A DNA stretch of 64,000 nucleotides from DAOUKH01 sp965207995 (GTDB taxonomy: Bacteria > Chloroflexota > Dehalococcoidia > SHYB01), in contig OZ242299.1 of NCBI GenBank assembly GCA_965207995.1, positions 1,178,001 through 1,242,000 of the forward strand, written 5' to 3'. Position numbers and translations under genes: made by a program. Positions within the stretch are counted from its first letter, which is position 1. Each line of letters starts with the position of its first letter. A model generated the notes under the pieces. That model made no database searches and was not told the origin of the DNA. It saw only the letters and a list, made by a program, of their open reading frames with translations. Below are positions 34,890-44,041 of this stretch, in pieces.

Positions 34890-35300
34890 TCACACCCCGG
34901 CGATGGCGCTGATTTCGACCAGCAGCTCGGGCTGGACGAGCCGGTCGACTACCAGGAGGGTGTTGGGGGGGTAGTCGCCGTCGGGGTAGATCTCGGCGAA
35001 GACCTCGGTGCGGGCCTGCATGAAGGCGGGGATGAAGTCGGACGAGGTGAGGTAGGTGGTGAACTCGACGACGTTCCCGAATCCGGCCCCCTGGCTCTCC
35101 AGGATGGCGCCGACGTTGGCGAAGGTCTGCTTGGTCTGGGCCGCCACGTCGCCGGGGCCGACCAGCACGCCGTCGAGGCCGAAGCCGACCTGGCCGGCGA
35201 CGAAGAGGAGCCCGTCGGCCTTCAGGCGCGCGACGTGGGAGTAGCGGCCGAGGTTCGGCGGGGCCGCGTCGGGGTTGAGGATCTTGCGTTCGAACGCCAC
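34890..35300 (-). CDS. RidA/YjgF family protein
   Basis: 136-residue RidA-fold trimeric protein. GTG at 35300 is chosen: GGAAGG lies about 9 bases upstream and it gives normal length. Features: FVAGQVGFGLDG, QTFANVGAILESQGAGF, and the substrate-binding region PPNTLLVVDRLVQPELLVEISAIAGV; the canonical Arg of active RidA (IxRVExxA) is replaced in this copy by a Leu-containing segment, so imine hydrolysis may differ. The family includes enamine/imine deaminases and 2-aminomuconate deaminase. First gene of the operon with the LigB and Rieske genes, hinting that a nitrogen-bearing ring product is handled. Confidence 0.88.
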   Translation of the reverse strand: MAFERKILNPDAAPPNLGRYSHVARLKADGLLFVAGQVGFGLDGVLVGPGDVAAQTKQTFANVGAILESQGAGFGNVVEFTTYLTSSDFIPAFMQARTEVFAEIYPDGDYPPNTLLVVDRLVQPELLVEISAIAGV

Positions 35301-35381
35301 GAGTTTGCACCTTCCAGTCGAATGGTTGGAGGCGAAAGGATACCATGAGGACGCCAAACGGCGGATGAAGAGGAGGCGCAG

Positions 35382-36743
35382 ATGGCTCCAAGCACGATTG
35401 CCGACGGGATCGCCGAATACACCGGAGGGGTCCGTTTCGAGGCGTTGCCCGAGGACGTGACGGCGCTGATGAAGCGCCATCTGATCGACGGGCTCGGCTG
35501 CGCCGCCGCGGGCCTGGACTCGGAGCCGGCGCGCATCGCGCGGTCGCTCGCCGCCGACGCCCGCCCCGCCGGGGCGGGGGCGACGCTGTTCGGCCCCGGC
35601 GTGCGCACCACACCTGAAATGGCGGCGTACGCGAACGGCGTGGCGCTGCGCTATCTGGACTTCAACGACACCTACACCAGCAAGGAGTTGGGCCACCCCA
35701 GCGACATGTTCGCGCCGCTGCTCGCCGTCGGCGAGGCGGCCAATGCGGACGGCCGGCGCTTCCTCGAGGCCGCGGTGGTGGCGTACGAGGTCTTCTGCCG
35801 GCTCGCCGACGGGGTGAACCTCCGGGCGCGCGGGTGGGACTACGTCATCTTGAAGGCAATCGCGACCGCGGCGGCGAGCGCGAAGCTGCTGGGCCTCTCC
35901 GCCGAGCAGGCGCGGGAGGCGGTGAGCCTCGCGGCGGCGGCGAACGTCGGGCTCTTCCAGACCCGGCTCGGGGACGTGTCGATGTGGAAGGGGTGCGCCT
36001 CGGCGAATGCGGGCCGGAACGGCGTCTTCGCGGCGAGGCTGGCGGGCCTCGGCATGACGGGGCCGGGCCGCGTCTTCGAGGGAGAGGCTGGGTTCTTCCG
36101 CGCGGTGAGCGGCGAGCCGTTCGACGTCGACCTCAGCGCCGGCGTCTACCGCTGCCGGGAGACGAGCCTGAAGCGCTTCCCGCTCGGCTACCTCGGCCAG
36201 ACGCCGCTCGAGGCAGCGCTCGAGGCGCGGAGCCAGATGCCGGCGGGGGCCGGTATCGAATCGGTCCACGTCGAAACGTGCCCGGCGGCGATCGGGATCA
36301 TGGCAGCCGACGATCAGAAGTGGGACCCCAAGGACCGGGAGACGGCGGACCACAGCATTCCCTACGGGGTCGCCGTCGCGCTGACCTTCGGGGAGGTCGG
36401 CGTGGCCCACTTCGACGAGCCAACGCTGAGCGACCCACGAGTCCGCGAGACGCTGCCAAAGGTACGGGTGACCGCCTCCGACGAGGCCGACGCCCTCTGG
36501 CCGGAGGCGATGCTGACGGCGCTCACCCTCCGCACGGATGACGGGGCCGAGACGCAGGCCAGGGTGACCTACAACAAAGGACACTGGAAGAACCCGATGA
36601 GCGAGGCCGAGCTCGAGGACAAGTTCTGGAGCCTCGCCGGCGGCGTCCTCCCCCAAGCCAACGGCGAAGCCCTCCTCGACGCCGTCCGCCGCCTAGACAC
36701 GCTCGAATCCGTCGGGCCGATCGTCGAAGCGATGCGCGTCTAG
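35382..36743 (+). CDS. MmgE/PrpD family protein (copy 1)
   Basis: 453 residues of the 2-methylcitrate dehydratase/iminodisuccinate epimerase fold. Typical signatures: LIDGLGCAAAGLDSEPAR, ANGVALRYLDFNDTY, and KRFPLGYLGQTPLEAAL. Members dehydrate or epimerise small di- and tricarboxylates, cytoplasmic. ATG 35382 is preceded by GAGGAGGCGCAG. Divergent from RidA, sharing an 81-base control region. Two more copies are at 41222 and 44042; identity among them is moderate, so they are probably functionally distinct. Confidence 0.9.
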   Translation: MAPSTIADGIAEYTGGVRFEALPEDVTALMKRHLIDGLGCAAAGLDSEPARIARSLAADARPAGAGATLFGPGVRTTPEMAAYANGVALRYLDFNDTYTSKELGHPSDMFAPLLAVGEAANADGRRFLEAAVVAYEVFCRLADGVNLRARGWDYVILKAIATAAASAKLLGLSAEQAREAVSLAAAANVGLFQTRLGDVSMWKGCASANAGRNGVFAARLAGLGMTGPGRVFEGEAGFFRAVSGEPFDVDLSAGVYRCRETSLKRFPLGYLGQTPLEAALEARSQMPAGAGIESVHVETCPAAIGIMAADDQKWDPKDRETADHSIPYGVAVALTFGEVGVAHFDEPTLSDPRVRETLPKVRVTASDEADALWPEAMLTALTLRTDDGAETQARVTYNKGHWKNPMSEAELEDKFWSLAGGVLPQANGEALLDAVRRLDTLESVGPIVEAMRV

Positions 36744-36770
36744 CCGCGTTCCGCCCCGCCCCGCCCTCAG

Positions 36771-36818
36771 TCCCTCCCAGGGGGAGGGAGGTTTCCGGCC
36801 TCTCCCCCTGTGGGGGAG
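36771..36818. repeat. Two GC-rich palindromes between convergent genes
   Basis: TCCCTCCC-AGG-GGGAGGGA at 36771-36789 and CTCCCCC-TGT-GGGGGAG at 36802-36818, followed by AGATGAGAGAGAGGGCCGGGGTGGAGCGGGG-like sequence. Both core types of the palindrome family occur here side by side. Being between convergent stops, this element could end both transcripts. Confidence 0.8.
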
Positions 36819-36856
36819 ATGAGAGAGAGGGCCGGGGTGGAGCGGGGCGCACCGGC

Positions 36857-39349
36857 TCAGATCACGTGGGGCGGGTAGTCGGAGGCGAGGTGGCCAGCCC
36901 GCGCCAGCGCGTCGATCTCCGGCGGCGAGAGGCCCAGGAGGTCGCGGCAGGCCCAGTCGTTGTGCTCGCCGAGGACCGGCGCGACCGACCGTATGCGGTT
37001 GGGCGTCTCCTCCATGCGCCAGATGATGCCCGGGTAGTCGTGCTCACCGCATTCGGGATGTGAGAGCCGCTCGAAGAAGCCGCGGGCGCGGAGGTGGGGG
37101 TCGGCGAAGGCCATCGGCTCGTCGTTGAGGACGCCGCAGGGGACGCCGTGCCGCTGCAGCGTCTCCATCACCCACGCGGCCTCGTGCTTTGAGGTCCACT
37201 CGTCGACCAGGGCGTCGAGCCGCTCACGGTGCTCGTAGCGGCCCGCCTTGGAGGCGAAGGCAGGGTCGTCCGCCCACGCGGGCCGTCCCAGCGCCTCGAC
37301 GAAGCCCGACCACTGCTCGTCGGAGCCGACGGCGATGGCGACCCAGCGATGCTCCCCCTTGCAGGGGTAGGTGTTGTGAGGCGCCATGTCATAGAGGTCG
37401 TTGCCCTGGGCGCGCGCCACCCGCCCATTCATCTGGTAATCGAGAACCATGTCGCCGAAGAACGGGATGAGGCTCTCCGCCTGGGCGACCTCGACGACGC
37501 CCCCCTCGCCGGTGCGGCGGCGCCGGTAGAGGGCCATGAGCGCGGCAGCGGCGCCGGTGGCCCCCGCGACCGCGTCACCGAAGTAGACGTCGTCGCGCTC
37601 GGAGGGGTCGGTGTCGGCGTGGCCGCGCACGTAGGTGTGGCCCGCCGTCCCCTCCAGGTGCGCGCCGAGGGAGCGGTAGCCGGCGTAGGGGCCGTCGAGG
37701 CCGTAGGCGGGCATCCGCAGCATGACGAGGTCGGGGCGCAGCTTTCTCAGCTCGTCGTAGCCCAAGCCGAGCTTGTCGATGGTGGCGGGCACGTTGTTCT
37801 CGAAGACGAGGTCGCTGATGGAAACCAGTTGGCGGAAGAGCCGGGCGCCGTCGGGCTCGTCGAGATTCAGGGTGTAGCTGATCTTGTTGCGCGCGTGGGC
37901 GTTGAAGTGGGGCCAGCGGTTCCAGGGCCGGTCGCCGGGCTCCCAGCCGGGATAGGCGACCAGCCAGTTGCGGTTGGCGTCGATGAGCTCCTGGGTAGGC
38001 CGGGCGCGGTGCCCGCGGGTGATGGGCTGGAGCCGGCTGACCGGCTCGACGCGGATGACCTCGGCCCCCCAATCGGCGAGCAGGGTCGTGGCGTTCGGCC
38101 CGGCGAGCACCACGGTGAGGTCGAGGACGCGGATGCCCTTCAGGGGCAGGTTGTCCGGGCCCAGGTGGGCATGGGGGCGCGGGCGGGGATCGAGGCCGGC
38201 CAACTCCGCCGCGACCTCGGCGACGTGCTCGTCCAGCCGAGGCGCCGGACGGCGGGGAACCCGAGGGGCGTCAGGGGACGAGAACGGCCTGCCAGGATAC
38301 TCCAAGGAGCCGGCGGCGGGATGCTTGATGGAGTCCCAGTAGCGGCGGGCGCGGAAGTGGGGGTCCTTGAGCAGGTCGGCCATAGAGTAGACCGGGCCGG
38401 AGATGACCCGCGCGCCCTGGGCGGCGCGCCAGACCTCCACCATGCCGCGGTCCATGAGCCAGCCGGTGAGGATGCCTTCGAGCGCTTCCGTGTTCTCAGG
38501 GCGCTGCACCTCGACGGGGTCGCCGAAGCGCGGGTCGTCCTTGAGCTCGGGCATGTCCATCATGTCGTAGATGTCGGCGATCCGGGACGGCGCGACGTAG
38601 ACGTTGACGTGGCCGTCCTTGCAGGGCCGCACCGGCGACACGGAGACCTCGCCCTGGCGGTTGACGTTCCCGGTGTACTGATGCCCGACGAGCATCGGCG
38701 TGCGGCGGTCAGGGCTGCCCGCTTGGGTCTGCATGATGGAGATGTCGACGTGATCGCCGCGGCCGCGGAGCTCGCGGCCCACGACGGCGGCGATGGTCGC
38801 CCCGGCGGCGTGGGCGCCGGCGAGCAGTTGGACGACGTTGCTCCCCAGCTTGACGGGGCGGCGGCCCGGAGCACCGGCGCAGTGGTAGGCGCCGCCCAGG
38901 GCGTAGTCGACGATCTCGGAGCCCAGGTAGTCGCGGTAGGGCCCGGTCTGGCCGAAGTCGGTGATCGAGGTCATCACCAGCGCGGGGTTGCGGCGCTTCA
39001 GCACCTCGTAGGAGAGGCCCAGCGCGGGCAGGACGGAGGGGCGGAAGTTCTCAACGAGCACGTCGGCCGCGGACACCAGCCGGAGGAGGAGGTCGCGGCC
39101 TTCCGCCGACTTCAGGTCGACGGCGATGCCGCGCTTGTTGGTGTTGAGGTTGAGGAAGAGGGCGCTGCGTTCCGGGTCGGGCTCGTCGTTGGGGAAGGGG
39201 CCGACGCGCCGGGCCACGTCCCCGGTGCGGGGCCGCTCGACCTTGACGACGTCGGCCCCGTAGTCCGCCAGGAGTTTGGTGCAGTAGGGCCCCGCGACGT
39301 ATTGGGTGAGGTCGACGACGCGGAGCCCGCTGAGCGCGGTCTCGATCAT
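36857..39349 (-). CDS. Fused tandem CaiB/BaiF (family III) CoA-transferase
   Basis: 830 residues, two complete family III CoA-transferase domains in one chain. Domain 1 is about 1-400 (MIETALSGLRVVDLTQYVAG; DYGADVVKVE). Domain 2 is about 425-830 (IRVLDLTVVLAGPNATTLLADWG; AEVIRVEPV). Single-domain enzymes near 400 residues work as interlocked dimers, so this fusion may be an intramolecular dimer. The position of the catalytic Asp (VDVSMQD in formyl-CoA transferase) is Gln in domain 1 (VDISIMQ) and Glu in domain 2 (VEVAQAE). Start ATG 39349; the longer open frame upstream only reads through palindromes. Transfers CoA between carboxylates in its family; substrates unknown. Confidence 0.87.
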   Translation of the reverse strand: MIETALSGLRVVDLTQYVAGPYCTKLLADYGADVVKVERPRTGDVARRVGPFPNDEPDPERSALFLNLNTNKRGIAVDLKSAEGRDLLLRLVSAADVLVENFRPSVLPALGLSYEVLKRRNPALVMTSITDFGQTGPYRDYLGSEIVDYALGGAYHCAGAPGRRPVKLGSNVVQLLAGAHAAGATIAAVVGRELRGRGDHVDISIMQTQAGSPDRRTPMLVGHQYTGNVNRQGEVSVSPVRPCKDGHVNVYVAPSRIADIYDMMDMPELKDDPRFGDPVEVQRPENTEALEGILTGWLMDRGMVEVWRAAQGARVISGPVYSMADLLKDPHFRARRYWDSIKHPAAGSLEYPGRPFSSPDAPRVPRRPAPRLDEHVAEVAAELAGLDPRPRPHAHLGPDNLPLKGIRVLDLTVVLAGPNATTLLADWGAEVIRVEPVSRLQPITRGHRARPTQELIDANRNWLVAYPGWEPGDRPWNRWPHFNAHARNKISYTLNLDEPDGARLFRQLVSISDLVFENNVPATIDKLGLGYDELRKLRPDLVMLRMPAYGLDGPYAGYRSLGAHLEGTAGHTYVRGHADTDPSERDDVYFGDAVAGATGAAAALMALYRRRRTGEGGVVEVAQAESLIPFFGDMVLDYQMNGRVARAQGNDLYDMAPHNTYPCKGEHRWVAIAVGSDEQWSGFVEALGRPAWADDPAFASKAGRYEHRERLDALVDEWTSKHEAAWVMETLQRHGVPCGVLNDEPMAFADPHLRARGFFERLSHPECGEHDYPGIIWRMEETPNRIRSVAPVLGEHNDWACRDLLGLSPPEIDALARAGHLASDYPPHVI

Positions 39350-39392
39350 GGTCGGAGTGTACCGGAAAGCGCGGGCGGAGCGGGGCGTTTCT

Positions 39393-39503
39393 TCCCTCTC
39401 CCCCTCAGGGGGAGATTTGAGAGAGGGCCGGGGGTGGAGCGGGGTGGTCTTGCCTCTCCCCCGCTGGGGGAGATTGAGAGAGGGCCGGGGGTGGAGCGGG
39501 GTG
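39393..39503. repeat. Two tandem copies of a GC-rich palindrome unit
   Basis: Units of about 57 bases, CCCTCTCCCCCTCAGGGGGA followed by GATTTGAGAGAGGGCCGGGG and GTGGAGCGGGGTG, repeated once with small changes (next core CCTCTCCCCCGCTGGGGGAG). They lie upstream of the fused CoA-transferase in the 376-base gap 39350-39725. The rest of that gap holds no gene or recognisable site besides the ribosome site for the FAD enzyme. Confidence 0.85.
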
Positions 39504-39725
39504 CGCCAACGTACTTGGAACCGGCTGGTCATGCACTACGCGCCCTCAACCTCCAGGCTTGAGTTCGAGGTTGTGGACGCCGACTTCGTCTCGTAGCTGC
39601 TAGCTACGGCGTGGCCGCCCCGGGCCTAGTTACCAAGAGCCGCCCGCGGTTGCCCCGTCGTTGGGCGCGGCGTACAGTGGGGCCTCCGCGCCGAAGGCAA
39701 CGGGCGCCGCGAAAGGAATCCCCCC

Positions 39726-41210
39726 TTGGTCACTACGAACTCCTCCGCCCGCTACGACGTCATCGTCGTCGGCGCGGGCAACGCGGCGTTGACCGCCGCG
39801 CTGTCGGCTCGCCAGAACGGCGCCAGGGTCTTGGTCTTGGAGAAGGCGCCCGAGTCGGAGCGGGGCGGGAATAGCCGCTTCAGCGGCGGGCTGTTCCGGT
39901 TCGCCTACGAGGGCGTGCCCGACCTGCGCCGCGTGCTGCCCAACATCGGGGACGACGAATGGCAGCGCATCGAGGCGCCGCCGTACCACGGCGGGCTGTT
40001 TGAAGACGACGTGATGCGGGTAACGCTCGGCCAGGCCGACAAGGGCCTGACGACGACCCTCATCGACGAGTCCCTTCCCACCATCCTCTGGATGACCGAG
40101 CTGGGGATGCGGTGGCAGTGGTCCGTGCTCTGGCGCAACGAGGAAGAGGGCAAGCTGCGGTTCAGCCCCGGGGCCGTTCTTGAAGCGAAGGGCAAGGGCG
40201 TCGGGTTGGTGGCGCAGCTCTTCTCGATGGTGGACGAGGCCGAGATCCGCGTCGCCTACGGGGCGAAGGTCATCGGCTTCCTTCAGGACGGCGCGGGCGC
40301 GGTGACCGGGGTCAGGGTCAAGGCCGGCGGGAGCACGGAGGACGTGCCGGCCGGTGCGGTCGTACTCGCCTCCGGCGGCTTCGAGGCGAATACCGAAATG
40401 CGGGCCCGCTATCTGGGCCCCGGCTGGGACCGCGTCAAGGTGCGGGGTACCCGCTTCAACACGGGCGAGACACTCCGGCTGGCGCTTGACATCGGGGCGA
40501 AGCCCTACGGCCACTGGCAGGGCTGCCACTCGACCCCCATCGACGCCACCGCCCCCGACGTCGGCGACCTGCGTCTGACCGACCGCACGAACCGCCTCTC
40601 GTACCCGTACGGGATCATGGTGAACACGCTCGGCGAGCGGTTCGTCGACGAGGGCGCGGAGATCGGGAGCTACACCTACGCCAAGTACGGGCGCATCATC
40701 CTCACGCAGCCAGGGTCGGTGGCGTACCAGATATTCGACGCGAAGACCGTCCACCTCCTGGAGGTGCGCTACGAGACGGGGACGCCCGTCGTCGCCGATA
40801 CGATCACGGAGGTCGCCCGGCAAATCGGCGTGCCCGAACGGACGCTGGTCTCCACCGTGGAGCGGTACAACGCGGCGGTGCGCCCCGGCGACTTCAACCC
40901 CTCGGTGAAGGACGGCGTCGCCACGGAGGGCATCGACCCGCCGAAGTCGAACTGGGCGCTGCCGCTCGACACGCCGCCGTTCACCGTCTATGCGGTCACC
41001 GGCGGCATCACGTTCACCTTCGGCGGGCTCCAGATCGACAACCTGGCGCGGGTGATCGACACCGAGGACGTCCCCATCCCCGGCCTCTACGCGACGGGCG
41101 AGATCACCGGCGGCTTCTTCTACGAGAACTACCCCGGCGGCACGGGTCTGATGCGGGGAGCGGTCTACGGACGCATCGCCGGCGCTGAAGCCGCCCGGCC
41201 GACGGAATAG
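39726..41210 (+). CDS. FAD-dependent dehydrogenase, tricarballylate dehydrogenase-like
   Basis: 494-residue flavoprotein of the fumarate reductase/succinate dehydrogenase FAD family. N-terminal dinucleotide motif VVGAGNAALTAALSA, the GGNSRFSGGLFR flavin-contact loop typical of TcuA-type proteins, and the C-terminal GLYATGEITGGFFYENYPGG. TTG at 39726 is taken because AAAGGA lies 8 bases upstream and no ATG/GTG aligns better with the first beta strand. The MmgE/PrpD gene follows after 11 bases, so the two are one unit that could dehydrogenate and dehydrate a tricarboxylate-like acid. The substrate remains inferred. Confidence 0.88.
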   Translation: MVTTNSSARYDVIVVGAGNAALTAALSARQNGARVLVLEKAPESERGGNSRFSGGLFRFAYEGVPDLRRVLPNIGDDEWQRIEAPPYHGGLFEDDVMRVTLGQADKGLTTTLIDESLPTILWMTELGMRWQWSVLWRNEEEGKLRFSPGAVLEAKGKGVGLVAQLFSMVDEAEIRVAYGAKVIGFLQDGAGAVTGVRVKAGGSTEDVPAGAVVLASGGFEANTEMRARYLGPGWDRVKVRGTRFNTGETLRLALDIGAKPYGHWQGCHSTPIDATAPDVGDLRLTDRTNRLSYPYGIMVNTLGERFVDEGAEIGSYTYAKYGRIILTQPGSVAYQIFDAKTVHLLEVRYETGTPVVADTITEVARQIGVPERTLVSTVERYNAAVRPGDFNPSVKDGVATEGIDPPKSNWALPLDTPPFTVYAVTGGITFTFGGLQIDNLARVIDTEDVPIPGLYATGEITGGFFYENYPGGTGLMRGAVYGRIAGAEAARPTE

Positions 41211-41221
41211 CCCGGGACGAG

Positions 41222-42580
41222 ATGGCGCGGACCGCCGCCCAAGAACTCGCGGCGTTCGTCGCCGAGACCGGGTACGCCGACCTCCCCTCATCCGTTGCCG
41301 GCGCGGCGAAGGTCTATCTGCTGGACAACTTCGCGGCGGGGTTCGCCGGCGGAGGCCGGCCGTGGACGCTGATGGCGGGCGAGATGGCGCGGGAGCAGGG
41401 CGCGGACGGCCCGTGCTCCCTCTTCGGCGCGTCGTGGCGGACGTCGGCCTCCGGCGCGGCGTTGGTCAACGGCGTAGCGGTGGGCGGCTTCGAGTGCGAC
41501 CATCCCCACGTGCCGGCGTCGGCGCACCCGTCGGGGGCGGTCTTTCCCCCCGTTCTCGCGCTGGCAGAGCAGCTGCACCTGGACGGCGCGTCGTTCGCCG
41601 CCGCGATGGTCCTGGGCTACGAGGTGGTGTGCCGGGTTGGACTGGCGGCGACGCGGGCCGTCGAGGACGGCCGGGGCTTCCACGGGCCGGGCACCAACGC
41701 GGCGTTCGGCGGCGCGGCGGGGGCGGGCAAGGCGCTCGGCCTCGACGCCGAGGGCCTGACGCACGCCCTCGGCATCGCCGGCTCACACGGCGGCGGGCTG
41801 CTCGAGTTCGCCGCGGAGGGCGCGATGACCAAGCGCCTGCACGTGGGCCGGGGCGGGCAGCTGGGGCTGGAGAGCGCGCTGCTGGCGGCGCGGGGCTTCA
41901 CCGGACCGTCTACCGTGCTCGACGGAGAGCACGGCTTCCTCAACGTCTACTCGCCCGCACCGCGGCCCGAGCTCCTCACCCAAGGGCTCGACGACGAGTG
42001 GGCCATGCTCGGCATCACGGTCAAGGCGTATCCCTGTCACGTCTCATCGCACGCCGTCGTGGAGGGGGTAAACCGGCTGCGGAGGGAGCAGCCGTTCGAC
42101 GTCGCAGACGTGGAGGCGGTGCGGGTCACTGGGAATCCTTGGATGATGGAGCCCCGCTTCCTGCAACGGAGTCCCGACACGCTGATGGGCGCGCAGTACA
42201 GCCTGCCATTCACCCTGAGCGTGGCGCTGGCGCGCGGGCTGGATGACCCGCGGGCGATGTCGGACGAGGTGTTGGCCGACCCGCGGGTGCGGGCGCTGGC
42301 CGGACGCGTGGAGCTTGGCGAGGACGGGTCGCGGTTCAGCAGGACGGGCGGTCCGTCGGCGGAGCTGTCAGTCACGGTGAAGGGGGAGACCCACACGCTG
42401 GTGGTGTCGGACTGGAAGGGCGCGCCGGGCAATCCCTGCACCTTCGACGACGCGGCGGAGAAGCTGCGTCGCTATGCGGGTGGAGTTCCCGCAAGCCGCG
42501 TCGAGGAGATCGTCGAGCGCGTCGGCGGGATCGAGCGCGAGGCGGACGTGGCGGTGTTGGCGGGGCTGATCGGCGAGTAA
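41222..42580 (+). CDS. MmgE/PrpD family protein (copy 2)
   Basis: 452 residues. Conserved stretches: VYLLDNFAAGFAGGG, HVPASAHPSGAVFP, MTKRLHVGRGGQLGLESALLA and TVKAYPCHVSSHAVVEG. The lysine/histidine-rich lid and active-site loops of the 2-methylcitrate dehydratase fold are present. ATG 41222, coupled to the FAD dehydrogenase upstream (11-base gap). Together they may act on the same acid, similar in logic to tricarballylate or methylcitrate routes. No methylcitrate synthase or lyase is in the window, so a true methylcitrate cycle is not supported. Confidence 0.9.
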   Translation: MARTAAQELAAFVAETGYADLPSSVAGAAKVYLLDNFAAGFAGGGRPWTLMAGEMAREQGADGPCSLFGASWRTSASGAALVNGVAVGGFECDHPHVPASAHPSGAVFPPVLALAEQLHLDGASFAAAMVLGYEVVCRVGLAATRAVEDGRGFHGPGTNAAFGGAAGAGKALGLDAEGLTHALGIAGSHGGGLLEFAAEGAMTKRLHVGRGGQLGLESALLAARGFTGPSTVLDGEHGFLNVYSPAPRPELLTQGLDDEWAMLGITVKAYPCHVSSHAVVEGVNRLRREQPFDVADVEAVRVTGNPWMMEPRFLQRSPDTLMGAQYSLPFTLSVALARGLDDPRAMSDEVLADPRVRALAGRVELGEDGSRFSRTGGPSAELSVTVKGETHTLVVSDWKGAPGNPCTFDDAAEKLRRYAGGVPASRVEEIVERVGGIEREADVAVLAGLIGE

Positions 42581-42594
42581 GAAGGCGCCCCACC

Positions 42595-42840
42595 CCCGGC
42601 CCTCTCTCAGTCTCCCCCAGAGGGGGAGAGGTTTAAAGTGCTCCCCCTACGGGGGAGGTTAAGGTGATGCCCCACCCCGGCTCTCGCGCGGTGCCTGCCG
42701 GCGATGAGGGGGCCCTCCCGTGGGAGACTTTTGAACAACATGCGACCGTGGCCATCCCCTCCCATACCGAGCCGCGGCTCGCCCGCCCCCTCCGGCCTCT
42801 CCCCCTCTGGGGGAGATTTGAGAGAGGGCGCGCGCCGCCA
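42595..42840. repeat. Cluster of three GC-rich palindromes between convergent genes
   Basis: Cores at about 42614-42633 (CTCCCCCAGAGGGGGAG), 42640-42656 (CTCCCCCTACGGGGGAGG) and 42801-42820 (CTCCCCCTCTGGGGGAG), with the family flanks CCCTCTCTCAGT, GGTTTAAAG and TTTGAGAGAGGGC. They fill most of the 308-base gap 42581-42888, which otherwise shows no gene. Confidence 0.8.
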
Positions 42841-42888
42841 GGCGCGCGAGCGCCCGCAGGGCGCTGCTTTTTACTCGCCGCCCCGCAA

Positions 42889-43932
42889 TCAGCCGAGCTT
42901 GGGGATGACCTCGGTGGTGAGGCGGCGGACGAGGGTGCTGCGGGAGTCGGCGGGGCCGGTGATGTAGAACATCCAGTGGTTCATGCCGTCGGCGGCGAGC
43001 TCTTGGAGGCGGGCGACGATGTCGTCCGGGGTGCCGTAGAGCTTGGGCGACCGCGAGACGAGCCAGTCGTAGATTCCGAGCTTCTTCGCCCGTTCCGCGA
43101 GCACCTTGTGGCGGTCGGGGACCTTGTAGACGGCGGCGATGCTGTGCTTGTCGGCGTTCAACTCCGCGACCGCGTCGCGGTACTCCTCGGGGATACCCTT
43201 GCCCTCCATCGTGGTCATGGTGAGCCAGCCCATGGGCCAGCCGAGGCTGCGGCTCATCGCCTCCTCGACGGAGTCGCCGAAGACGACGTAGCCGTTCCAC
43301 CAGATGTCGACCTCGGCGGGGTCGCGGCCGACCTCGGCGCAGCCCTCGGCGATGATGCCCCGGATGTAGCGCACGTCCTCGTCGGAGAAGCCCATGGTGA
43401 CGATGACGCCATCGGCGGCCTGCGCCGCCATCTTGAGCACCTTCGGGCCGGAGCAGGCGACGTAGATGGGGATGTGGCGGTCGGGGGCCCAGGCGTCCCA
43501 CTGCTGACGGAAGGTCTTGCCTTCCCAGGTGACCTCCTCGCCGGCGAGGAGTCCCTTGACCGCTTGAATGTAGCCGCGGAGGCGCTCGACGCGGGCGGGC
43601 TTGAGTCCGACGCCCCAGATGGAGCTGTCGCCTGTGGCGAGGCCGAGGGCGGCCCGGCCCGGGGCGATGGCGCTCAGCGTCGCCATGCCGGACGCGGTCA
43701 CCGAGGGATGGCGGGTGATGGGGTTGCTCACGCAGGGCATGATCCGCATCCGGGAGGTGTTGAGCGCGCACAGCGTGAGCGAGGCGTACAGCTCGGGGCT
43801 GCGGACCGCCGAGTCGGGAATGCCGAACACGTCGACGCCGCCGTCGTCGCAGGCCTTCCACAGATCGATGGTGTTCTCGATCGGGCCGTCCTGGCCGCCG
43901 TTGATGCAGAACTCGAGGCCGCCGTTGCGCAT
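42889..43932 (-). CDS. LLM class flavin-dependent oxidoreductase
   Basis: 347-residue luciferase-like TIM barrel. Landmarks: DVFGIPDSAVRSPELYASL, TASGMATLSAIAPGRAALGLATGDSSI (flavin site) and PIYVACSGPKVLKMAAQAADGV. The pattern is closer to F420-dependent methylene-tetrahydromethanopterin reductase-like members than to the 22-25 kb triplet. ATG 43932 with GGAGGTGCATC upstream. It is divergent from the third MmgE/PrpD gene, sharing a 109-base gap. Cofactor (FMN or F420) not decided. Confidence 0.88.
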   Translation of the reverse strand: MRNGGLEFCINGGQDGPIENTIDLWKACDDGGVDVFGIPDSAVRSPELYASLTLCALNTSRMRIMPCVSNPITRHPSVTASGMATLSAIAPGRAALGLATGDSSIWGVGLKPARVERLRGYIQAVKGLLAGEEVTWEGKTFRQQWDAWAPDRHIPIYVACSGPKVLKMAAQAADGVIVTMGFSDEDVRYIRGIIAEGCAEVGRDPAEVDIWWNGYVVFGDSVEEAMSRSLGWPMGWLTMTTMEGKGIPEEYRDAVAELNADKHSIAAVYKVPDRHKVLAERAKKLGIYDWLVSRSPKLYGTPDDIVARLQELAADGMNHWMFYITGPADSRSTLVRRLTTEVIPKLG

Positions 43933-44041
43933 GATGCACCTCCGGCGGGGATGCTAGGGAGGCGCGGGGGTTGGGTCAAGGCGGCGCGCTTCTTGCTAGA
44001 ATGGGGCCGCCGATTCCCGCTCTTCGCCTAGGAGGACTCTC

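Noticed and set aside
34890..36656. 588-residue frame ending in RidA
   Set aside because: Everything before GTG 35300 is antisense to the MmgE/PrpD gene; RidA alone has normal family length and a ribosome site.
37229..39562. 777-residue open frame opposite the fused CoA-transferase
   Set aside because: Composition-driven shadow. The minus-strand product matches family III CoA-transferases throughout.
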